NCBI GenBank assembly: GCA_020722685.1
Contig: DYKH01000008.1
Span: 5,022 to 69,021, forward strand
Direction of reading: 5' to 3'
Length of the DNA: 64,000 nt
Origin: Caldithrix sp.
GTDB lineage: Bacteria > KSB1 > UBA2214 > DYKH01
Shown here: piece by piece, positions 42,251 to 50,344 of the stretch
Layout: each line of letters opens with the position of its first letter
Position numbering within the stretch: the first letter of the stretch is position 1
Position numbers and translations under genes: made by a program
Notes under the pieces: generated by a model
Told to the model about the DNA's origin: nothing
The model's database searches: none
What the model saw: only the letters and a program-made list of their open reading frames with translations

Positions 42251-44167
42251 TCAAACTTTTTCCACAGACAGAACATGGGCATTGACGTCTTGCGCCTCGT
42301 TCAGGCCGACGTCTCGATGAAAAAACTCATCCTCTATCTCCTGGACCGCGGGCGCTGCTTCAGGACAAAGCCAGAGGGAAAATTTGCTGCCTCGACCCAA
42401 CTCCGACCTGACGCTTATCCGCCCATCAAAATCGTTCTCGATAATTTCTTTCACCATTGCCAAGCCCAGTTCGGAGGCGTCATTTTGCCCGGGAGAATAT
42501 GATGGCTTGAACATATTCTGCAAGTGTTCGGGAGCAATGCCCTGTCCCGTGTCCTGAATCGAGAGTTTTACCATTTGCTCGCTTTGATCGAATTCGCCCG
42601 TGAAAGTAAGGATGCGGCGATCACAGTCCTGCATGGAGGCAAGGGCATTGAGCGTCAATTGGCGGATGACGTGGTGAAATAGGCCTCTGTCCACGTGAAC
42701 CTTGGGCAGCGTGTCTGTGCACAAAATCTCGACCCGAATATCTTTCAAAATGCGCGAACGTTCCAGTTCCGCGATGGCTTCTTCCAGCAAAAATCTCAGG
42801 CCGTGGGGCTTTAGGTCCACCTCTTGTTGCATGCTCGCATGGGAATAGGTTTGGACGAGGTCGCGAATCTTGCGCGCGTTGTGATAAATAGTCTCTAAAG
42901 CAAGCATCCCTTGAACGCTTCCCATTTTGCGGCCTGCTAATTCGGTCGTCGTTAGAATAGCGCCAACGGCTGCGCGAATCTCCCTGCCGACTCTCCCATT
43001 CAAATAGGCGAGAGAAGCCAATCGAGCCTTTGCAACCAGATCTATTCCGCGTCCCGTCGTCAACTCATGTCGATCAGCGATCGAATGAATATAGTTCTGC
43101 AAATCTTGATGACTTGACTGCAGCTCAGCAAGCTGACGGCGCTCCTCAACGCCTCTGAGCGTTATGAACAGTCGATCCTTGCCATTGCCCTGTGGTAACA
43201 AGAAGGAGGTTGCGATGAGTGGAATGGCATTGTTCGCTTTATCCAGAAAGCGTATTTCGGACACATCATTATGCTTCTGCCCGGTTGCCTTCACCTCCAG
43301 AAGGCGTTCCATTGCGTCGCGGTCCTTCGGGTGAACAACCTCCCGGACGTCACGACCAGCCAGCTTTCCAATGTCCGAACCCAAGCATTTTTCGACGGCG
43401 GCGTTGGCCGAGACAATGACACCTCCACTACTAAGCTCCAACACTCCAATCGGTAGATTATCGCAAAATAGCGGCAGCAACGCATCATTCTCCTTTTGTT
43501 TGGTATCTTCCGGGGCGTAGTCATTCACAGCAACCTGGCGGGCGAAGGGTTTCCCGCCCGGCTGCAGCGACGGTGTCAATGCGGAGGACTGCTCCATTTC
43601 TTCCTTTGAGAAGCAACGCCCGATCCCACTCTCTTTGGCCGGCAGACCATCGGTACCGGTAAGCGCTTCACCCATCACCGCGGCGGAAACATCTAACAAA
43701 TCTTTTGGAGCAACGCTGAACGCATGGGGAAATTTTGCAGCAAAGCCGCGGACGTAAGGCTTGCCGGACCTTTGCCGTAGGGTCTGTTTCTGTCTGATTC
43801 TGGCAATGGCGCTGCCGACCAGTGCATCGATCTTGTCAACCTTGCATGGTTTGAGAATCAACGAGTAACTGTATTTTTCCAGAAACTTCCAAATTGTGTT
43901 AAAGGCTTGGATCGACGTGACGAGGATGGCTTCTTGCTGTGCCTGAAGATTCTCGAACAACCCAAGCAGGTTGGGCAGGTCTTTTTTGACGTTGCAAAAG
44001 TCTATCAGCAGCAAGTCAGCCCTGCTAATTTTTCCCCGGGTAAGGCTATCATCCAGCTTTTGTCGGTATTCGCTAACAACCGACTGACAGCTTAGGAGCC
44101 CGTTGAGCAAGCCCGTCACTTCCGGGTCGCTCGAAACAATCAACGCTGTTGTGATAGGTGTTCCCAT
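42251..44167 (-). CDS. PAS sensor kinase-like protein lacking the phosphoacceptor His
   Basis: A 638-residue protein from ATG 44167, with GGGAGG well placed upstream; the frame could extend to a TTG at 44194. An N-terminal receiver-like domain (about 8-130, LLLIDFCNV at the Asp position) lacks clear acidic residues at its start. A linker, one PAS domain (about 235-350) and a dimerisation segment follow. In the H-box the sequence is NGRVGREIRAAVGA: the His is replaced by Arg395 (codon AGG). The ATPase domain keeps an Asn (LTLNAL) and DTGQGIAPE, but G2 is altered (SELGLAMVK). It is probably a pseudokinase or one that works only in heterodimers. Confidence 0.82.
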   Translation of the reverse strand: MGTPITTALIVSSDPEVTGLLNGLLSCQSVVSEYRQKLDDSLTRGKISRADLLLIDFCNVKKDLPNLLGLFENLQAQQEAILVTSIQAFNTIWKFLEKYSYSLILKPCKVDKIDALVGSAIARIRQKQTLRQRSGKPYVRGFAAKFPHAFSVAPKDLLDVSAAVMGEALTGTDGLPAKESGIGRCFSKEEMEQSSALTPSLQPGGKPFARQVAVNDYAPEDTKQKENDALLPLFCDNLPIGVLELSSGGVIVSANAAVEKCLGSDIGKLAGRDVREVVHPKDRDAMERLLEVKATGQKHNDVSEIRFLDKANNAIPLIATSFLLPQGNGKDRLFITLRGVEERRQLAELQSSHQDLQNYIHSIADRHELTTGRGIDLVAKARLASLAYLNGRVGREIRAAVGAILTTTELAGRKMGSVQGMLALETIYHNARKIRDLVQTYSHASMQQEVDLKPHGLRFLLEEAIAELERSRILKDIRVEILCTDTLPKVHVDRGLFHHVIRQLTLNALASMQDCDRRILTFTGEFDQSEQMVKLSIQDTGQGIAPEHLQNMFKPSYSPGQNDASELGLAMVKEIIENDFDGRISVRSELGRGSKFSLWLCPEAAPAVQEIEDEFFHRDVGLNEAQDVNAHVLSVEKV

Positions 44168-45730
44168 CCCGATCCCTCCCGAAGTTGTACGCAACCGAAA
44201 CCAGAATTAGTTGGTGAACTGAGTATTTGCCCGTCGTAGATATGTGAACGAATCTACCCGCGCGGCAATGAACACAACGCCCAAAGAGATGCATTTGCCG
44301 ACAAGAAGATCGTCCATTGGAATTACTTTTTATGGGAAAAGTGATGGCGACCTCCCCATGCGAGACGTTTCTCGCACGGGGTTGCCCCGCAGCGGATGAC
44401 TGAGGTGGATGCAGCTTGATGATGCTTTTTGACAGCCTGAGTGCGCAGCAAAACGGACGTGTTTGATTTGCGCGAATGCGGCATTCCGTGAATTCCAAAA
44501 CTTGAAATCCGGTTCTGCTGAACGAGAAGAAATAAGAGGGTAACTTTGGCACAAGCAAAACGCCGGCAAGTGATCGTACAGCAAGACTAACTAAACATGG
44601 TATTGAGTTGACGCGCAATTGCTTCTTGTTAATTAATACTGCTTTCTACACTACTACACTACTAATTGTGCGAAATCCCTTCGAGAATCCCATTGTTCAC
44701 GTACCCAACATCCCTCTCGAGGGGATTTGCATTCTTGCCCTGCGTTATTACCTGAACGCCGCCGTTACCCCCTTATTTTCTTTTATAGCTTTTTCCTACG
44801 AGCTTTTTTTCCTCGGCATGGCGCCGCCAAACTAACTGAAGAATTATGGCGGTACTCTCCAGTCCATCTGGATCCTGCCTTTGCTCGTATTCGTATCCTT
44901 TTTGCCTATCAAGTCTCCTTTCTATCCGGAAGAGCTTGGTCCCGCGTTTACGGCTTCAAAGTGCCCATTCCTGTCACCGACTCCCTTTCTTTATCGCCGC
45001 GCATGACTCTCGGATGTGAACTTCCACCGACCCTATTTGCCGTCGCCTACACCTTGCATCCATCGGGCAGCGAACGACCGGAGGAATCTTAACGTGTATT
45101 TCGCTCTCTTCCTCTGATCGAAAACTAACTCATGCCGCGTGCACGCTAAGACGCTCTCAAACAAGCTCCGGTCAAGCTTGCTGCCGCATTAACAGCCCTA
45201 TAAAAATAAAAATCTTTCACATCATCTGCAATCAGGCCTACCCTGAATCTCCTGTAAGACATTCGACTACAAAGGTCGACATTCTCATGATCTCTGCTTC
45301 AATCATAAAATGCGCCTTACTCTGATCTCGGCTTCTCTCCCATTGCAGGAAAAAAAGTAAAAGACGGGGTCGGATGGCTAGTCTCCACAATAGAGAAACC
45401 GTTCTTACTAGCCACAAACGGCTCTGTCCCAGATTTAGAAATCTATCAAACCCTTCCCTCACCCGGCCCCAAGCGATCACATGGTTCGCCACTTTTCGTA
45501 GATAGATAGCAATATTTTACGAAACTGCAAATAGTCAAAACCCTGATTCCCATGTAGTGGTTTTCATTACATGAGTGCAGTCGGTGGTCAGGTAACTAAG
45601 CGGGAACAAAGTGTTCGGATTGTGTTGCAGGCAAATGGGATGCAAAGCATTCGATGGAGCGAGGAACATAGTATCAGGCGCCGGGCATGTTTTTCCAACA
45701 TAACGGGAAATGCCTAACGCTGATTCAGGG
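44168..45730. other. 1.56-kb stretch without a recognisable gene
   Basis: The longest gene-free stretch in the window. Short open frames exist (for example 44727-45092 on + and 44073-44618 on -), but none has a ribosome site, family motif or convincing composition. It contains the hairpin at 44354-44381. It may be decayed coding DNA or hold an RNA I cannot recognise. Confidence 0.5.
44354..44381. promoter_or_regulatory. Hairpin upstream of pseudokinase gene
   Basis: CCCCATGCGAGA and TCTCGCACGGGG form a 12-bp stem with one G-U pair around a 4-base loop, 187 bp before the start at 44167. No poly-T follows on the - strand. Confidence 0.45.
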
Positions 45731-46375
45731 TTATTGTTTCACCAATCCGTTTTCTATTGCAAATTTTACCAGCTCTGCCGTCGTGGTGAGGCCTAATTTT
45801 TGTTGCAAGCGCCGGCGGTAGGTCTCGACCGTTTTGACGCTCAAATACAGTTCTTTCGCGGCTGTTGCACTGGTTTTGCCCTGACCAATCATGGTCAGCA
45901 CCTGCAGCTCGCGATCGGAAAGGCTGTCAAGCACGGAATCCGTCGGTCTATTATCGATTCTCTCGAAGGCCAAGGTTTGCAACAGTTCATTGGAAACGTA
46001 GCGGCGACCGGCGTTCAACATACGAATGGCCTTCACCAATTCCTCCGGTGCCGCCTGCTTCATCAAGTAGCCTTTCGCGCCGGCCCGTAAAATGCGCATG
46101 CCGTACTGCTCTTCCGAATAAACGGTGAGGATCAGGATCGGAATATCAGGGTTCAGATTCTTGATCTGCTTGGTGGCGTCAAGCCCGTCCATCAGGGGCA
46201 TGGCAAGATCCATCACGACGACGCTGGGAATATGCTCCTGAACGCAGGAAATTGCCGCCTTCCCATTGCTCGCCTCTGCAACCACGTACATGTCATCTTG
46301 TTCATCGATGATCCGCTTTAGGCCGGCTCTCACCAGTTCGTGGTCGTCCACCAAAAGCACGTCAATCTTGCTCAA
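45731..46375 (-). CDS. NarL/FixJ-family response regulator
   Basis: A 214-residue regulator. The receiver (1-120) has Asp10/Asp11, acceptor Asp56, Thr84 and a conserved Lys in GYLMKQAAPEEL. The C-terminal LuxR-type helix-turn-helix (about 148-210) has LSDRELQVLTMIGQGKTSA and LSVKTVETYRRRLQQKLG. It activates or represses target promoters when phosphorylated. The start overlaps the stop of the kinase gene at 46372 by four bases, so it is the cognate partner of that kinase. Targets are unknown; no matching operator was found nearby. Confidence 0.93.
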   Translation of the reverse strand: MSKIDVLLVDDHELVRAGLKRIIDEQDDMYVVAEASNGKAAISCVQEHIPSVVVMDLAMPLMDGLDATKQIKNLNPDIPILILTVYSEEQYGMRILRAGAKGYLMKQAAPEELVKAIRMLNAGRRYVSNELLQTLAFERIDNRPTDSVLDSLSDRELQVLTMIGQGKTSATAAKELYLSVKTVETYRRRLQQKLGLTTTAELVKFAIENGLVKQ

Positions 46376-47826
46376 TGTTCCTCCTGCTTCGTCGGAAGTG
46401 GGAAGCGGGCAATAATCTGAGTCCCTTTCGATTTTTTGCTCTTGATTTCCAAAGATCCGCCCACCATGCGAGCTCTCGCTTTCATACCCAATAGTCCTAT
46501 AGAGTTTCGCGCCGATAAGATTTCCGGATTGAAGCCCTTACCGTTATCATGAATTTCCAATTCAAAGACGTTATCGGTTTGTTGCAGTTGAATTCTGATC
46601 TCATCTGCCTCGCTATGGCGGGCAACGTTCGTCAAGGCTTCCTGGATGATCCGATACGCGGCGAGGGACACGTCTTTGCCAATGGGCACATCCAATTTTC
46701 CCAAATCCACCATGCAAGGGATGCGGCTGCGCACCTCAAATTGATGCACGTAGCTTTCGATAGCGTTTACCAGGCCCAGATCGTCCAACACGCTTGGTCG
46801 CAATTCATAAGAGATATTGCGGACGGTGTCGATCAAATTGTCCGAAATATCGACCATCTGCCGAAGCCGGTTGTGCAACTCCATTTCTTCCTTTAGCAGA
46901 GATTGCACCCAAGTGACATCCATTCGCAACGCGGTAAGCGACTGCCCCAAGTCGTCATGAAGCTCATGGGCGATGCGAAGCCGCTCCTCCTCCTGCATTT
47001 TCACCAAGCTTTCCGAAAGTAAGCGCTGCTGCTCCTCCGCTTTTCGAATCGCTTCTTCGGCCCGTTTGCTTTCGGTAATATCGCGAAAGACCAACACCAC
47101 ACCCATCATCTTTTTCTTGGCATTCACCATTGGTGTGGCCTTGAAGAAGATGGGTATCTTTTTGTCGAGGTGAGCAAGCAGCAAGCATTCTCTCTCCATC
47201 ATACCCGAATGGCCCTTATTGAGCAGGATTCGCGCAGGATTTTCTAACAAATCACCCGTCTTCTCATCGAGCGTCTGAAATACCTTTGCCAAATCTTTGC
47301 CCAAAGCCTGCCCTGCATGGCAGCCGATCAGCTTTTCGGCAACTGGGTTCATGAAGGCGATCGCACCGGTCTCGTCCGTGGCAATGACTGCATCTCCGAT
47401 ACTCTTTAGCAAAGTCCCCAGCCATTGTTCACTCTCTTTTAGCTTGGTGTTCATCCGATGTTTGTAGAGCGCCATCTCGATAGTCGTATGCAGGTCTTTG
47501 CTATCGAAAGGCTTTAGGAGATAGCCAAACGGGTCCGTGATCTTGGCGCGATCCAAGGTGCGGTCGTCAGCGTATGCAGTAAGATATACGACAGGAATAT
47601 CGAACCGCGTACGAATTTGTTCGGCGGCTTCCACTCCATCCATCTTTCCTTGCAGCTTGATATCCATGAGCACCAAATCAGGGAGCAATTCTGCTACCTT
47701 TTCGATTGCTTCTTCTCCCGTAGCCACCACATCGGGCACGATATGTCCCAGCCTTTGTAGGCTATGCTTAATATCTCTCGCCACGATCTGTTCATCTTCG
47801 ACCACTAAAATGTATGCTTTTGTCAT
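46372..47826 (-). CDS. REC-PAS-HisKA_3 sensor kinase (NarX/DegS class)
   Basis: A 484-residue soluble kinase: an N-terminal receiver (1-120, ILVVEDEQIVARDI, acceptor Asp in LVLMDIKLQGK), a PAS domain (about 130-255) and a HisKA_3 dimerisation domain with the phospho-His in RLRIAHELHDDLGQSL. The HATPase domain (about 390-480) has HDNGKGFNPE and SIGLLGMKARA. HisKA_3 kinases pair with NarL-type regulators, exactly the gene that overlaps it. A receiver before the sensor suggests it also takes phosphate from another kinase in this cluster. No membrane segments. Confidence 0.92.
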   Translation of the reverse strand: MTKAYILVVEDEQIVARDIKHSLQRLGHIVPDVVATGEEAIEKVAELLPDLVLMDIKLQGKMDGVEAAEQIRTRFDIPVVYLTAYADDRTLDRAKITDPFGYLLKPFDSKDLHTTIEMALYKHRMNTKLKESEQWLGTLLKSIGDAVIATDETGAIAFMNPVAEKLIGCHAGQALGKDLAKVFQTLDEKTGDLLENPARILLNKGHSGMMERECLLLAHLDKKIPIFFKATPMVNAKKKMMGVVLVFRDITESKRAEEAIRKAEEQQRLLSESLVKMQEEERLRIAHELHDDLGQSLTALRMDVTWVQSLLKEEMELHNRLRQMVDISDNLIDTVRNISYELRPSVLDDLGLVNAIESYVHQFEVRSRIPCMVDLGKLDVPIGKDVSLAAYRIIQEALTNVARHSEADEIRIQLQQTDNVFELEIHDNGKGFNPEILSARNSIGLLGMKARARMVGGSLEIKSKKSKGTQIIARFPLPTKQEEH

Positions 47827-47925
47827 TGGCTGTATTCCATTTCAGAAATAACTTTTGCGACAAGCTATTCGCGATCTTGCTGTGGAGCGATAGTACGCAA
47901 TCAAGGCTTCAGCCTCTCAATTAGA

Positions 47926-50220
47926 TCAATTTGCCGGATATTCGTCAAGGGCCTTTCTTACGGCCGACAATAATTCATTCGCTCTATACGGCTTTTGCAC
48001 AAATCCCAAGATGCCTGCCTGCATGATCGCCTCCGCTTTACCATGGCGACTATATCCCGAAGATAGCAACGCCTTGATACTCGGATTGATTTCTTTCAAA
48101 CGAGCAAATGTCTCTCTGCCGCCCAATTGCGGCATGATCATATCCAGAATCACCAGCTTTATTTCGTGGCCATGCTTTTCATAAATGTCGATGGCCTCCA
48201 AACCATTCTCGGCAGTAAGCACCTCATAGCCATGATTCTGCAAGATCTCCTTCACCACTCGACTGAGTTCCTGTTCATCGTCGACGACCAGAATGAGCTC
48301 GCTCCCCTGCTGGGGAGTTTCATCAGGGCGCCTCAGCCTGGTTTTCGGCTTGCCCGCGACCGGCAAATAGATCGTAAATGTAGCACCTTCTCCGGGCGAA
48401 CTGTAAACCCGCACAAAGCCACCGTGATTTTTAACCACTCCATATACTACAGACAATCCCAAACCGGTTCCCTTATCCGGTCCCTTTGTTGAAAAAAATG
48501 GCTCGAATATTTTTCCAATGGTGTCTTTATCCATTCCTTCGCCAGTATCCGTCACCGTCAAGGTTACATAGGTGCCGATTTTTGCTTCGACATGAGCCTT
48601 CGCATAGTCGCTATCGATATTCGCAACACCTGTTTCCAGGACGAGTTTGCCGCCTTCCGGCATGGCGTCGCGGGAATTCACACAAAGATTCATGACCACT
48701 TGTTGGAGTTGCCCACTGTCCGCATCGACCGACGGCAAGTTGGCGTGGAGATGCGTTTCGATCTCGATCAGCTTGTCGAAAGTGCTTCTGACCATCTTTA
48801 TCGTCTCAGTGACAACCTCGTTCAAGTCGACCGCGGTCGTATGGTACTTGCCTCCTCGCGCAAACGCCAACAATTGGCCCGTCAACTCGGAAGCCCGAAT
48901 GGCGCTGCGCTCGATGACGTCGATGTAGTTGAAGAAAGGATGCTCTCCGGTTATCTTCATTTTCATGAACGAGGCGTAGCCCAATATCGCACCAAGAATA
49001 TTGTTAAAATCGTGGGCGATCCCACCGGCCAAGGTTCCAATGCTTTCCATTTTTTGCGCCTGATGAAGCTGTTCTTCTAATAGCTTTCTCTCGGTAATAT
49101 CGAACAAATAACCTTTGATTTCAACCAGCTCACCGTTTGCATCAAAGATTGCACTCGCGTTTTCTATCACGTGGACCGGCTTGCCATCCTTATTACGCAG
49201 CTCTGTTTCAAAGTATTCCAGCTTGCCTTTCTCTTTGAGAAGCTGTAAAAAAATCTCCCTTGCATCTCGGCTTGGGTAAAATTCAGCCAGATTATGCTGA
49301 GTGGCTTCACTTACCGAATTGAATGCAAACATTTTCGCAAAGGCAGGATTGCAGGCTACCAGAGTTCCATCGGGGCGCGATATATAATCGCCTGTCAAAT
49401 CTTCCTCGAAAAACTTGCGATAGCGTTCCTCGCTTTTGCGCAGGGCTTCCTCAGCGTGTACCCTTTCGCCCATATCACGAAAAACCAATACGACGCCGAT
49501 CATTTTGCCACTATCATTTTTGATGGGGGAAACGTTACAGTCGATGGGAATTCTTTTGCCTTTTTTCGTCACCAAGGTATGGTGCCCTAATGAGGTGTTT
49601 GCATAGCCTTCGGGCAGCGGGTCGGCAACCAGACCGGCTTCGCTGCTTTTTTTGGAGCTGACGATAATGTTAAAAACGGTGCGCAGATGCTGTCCGACAG
49701 CGTCCTCCTTTTTCCATCCAGTCAAGTTTTCGGCGACAGGATTCACAAACTCTATTTTGCCGGCGGCATCAGTAGCAATCACTGCATCGCCGATGCTTTT
49801 GAGCGTGGTGGTGAGCCAGCGTTCTCGATTCTTTAATTTGCCTTCAATATCATGCTTGTAAAGAGCCATCTCGATAGTAATGTGCAGCTCTCGGGCATCC
49901 AAAGGTTTTAGAATGTAGCCGAATGGCTCAGTTATCTTGGCGCGCCTTAACGTGTCATCATCGGAATAAGCAGTGAGGTAAATGATCGGAATATCGAAAA
50001 GACTTCGAATTTGATCGGCGGCGCTAACCCCATCCATTTGCCCCTTTAGTCGGATGTCCATGAGAATGAGGTCTGGGCGAGATTCGGTGGCTTCATGGAT
50101 CGCTTCCTCGCCGGAACTGACTACATCAAGTACGGTATAGCCAAGCCTGACCAAATTATTCTTGATGTCCAGAGCCACCACCTGCTCGTCTTCTGCCACC
50201 AAAATACGCTTCTTTGGCAT
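47926..50220 (-). CDS. Hybrid kinase REC-PAS-PAS-HisKA-HATPase-REC, paralogue 1
   Basis: A 764-residue cytoplasmic hybrid kinase. The third of three nearby ATGs (50220) is chosen because AAAGGA then has an 8-base spacing. Domain order: receiver (about 5-120), PAS (about 130-260), PAS (about 265-385), HisKA with GTLAGGIAHDFNNILGAILG, HATPase with DTGEGMDKDTIGKIFEPFF and GTGLGLSVVYG, and a second receiver (LILVVDDEQELS, acceptor Asp in VILDMIMPQ). Both receivers look functional. It shares domain order and high similarity with the gene at 59478-61829. No DNA-binding output; phosphate must pass to another protein. Confidence 0.92.
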   Translation of the reverse strand: MPKKRILVAEDEQVVALDIKNNLVRLGYTVLDVVSSGEEAIHEATESRPDLILMDIRLKGQMDGVSAADQIRSLFDIPIIYLTAYSDDDTLRRAKITEPFGYILKPLDARELHITIEMALYKHDIEGKLKNRERWLTTTLKSIGDAVIATDAAGKIEFVNPVAENLTGWKKEDAVGQHLRTVFNIIVSSKKSSEAGLVADPLPEGYANTSLGHHTLVTKKGKRIPIDCNVSPIKNDSGKMIGVVLVFRDMGERVHAEEALRKSEERYRKFFEEDLTGDYISRPDGTLVACNPAFAKMFAFNSVSEATQHNLAEFYPSRDAREIFLQLLKEKGKLEYFETELRNKDGKPVHVIENASAIFDANGELVEIKGYLFDITERKLLEEQLHQAQKMESIGTLAGGIAHDFNNILGAILGYASFMKMKITGEHPFFNYIDVIERSAIRASELTGQLLAFARGGKYHTTAVDLNEVVTETIKMVRSTFDKLIEIETHLHANLPSVDADSGQLQQVVMNLCVNSRDAMPEGGKLVLETGVANIDSDYAKAHVEAKIGTYVTLTVTDTGEGMDKDTIGKIFEPFFSTKGPDKGTGLGLSVVYGVVKNHGGFVRVYSSPGEGATFTIYLPVAGKPKTRLRRPDETPQQGSELILVVDDEQELSRVVKEILQNHGYEVLTAENGLEAIDIYEKHGHEIKLVILDMIMPQLGGRETFARLKEINPSIKALLSSGYSRHGKAEAIMQAGILGFVQKPYRANELLSAVRKALDEYPAN

Positions 50221-50344
50221 CACCATCATCCTTTCTAACGATCTTATTCTGTCTTGGATTTCGGATTATGGATTCCTTGATGCAGAGACGTCCCCAATAA
50301 TTCGCAACCGTCCCATCCAATGCCAAAATATAATTTCCAATATT

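Noticed and set aside
44727..45092. 121-codon + strand frame in the large gap
   Set aside because: No ribosome site, motif or plausible domain; the composition does not resemble neighbouring genes.
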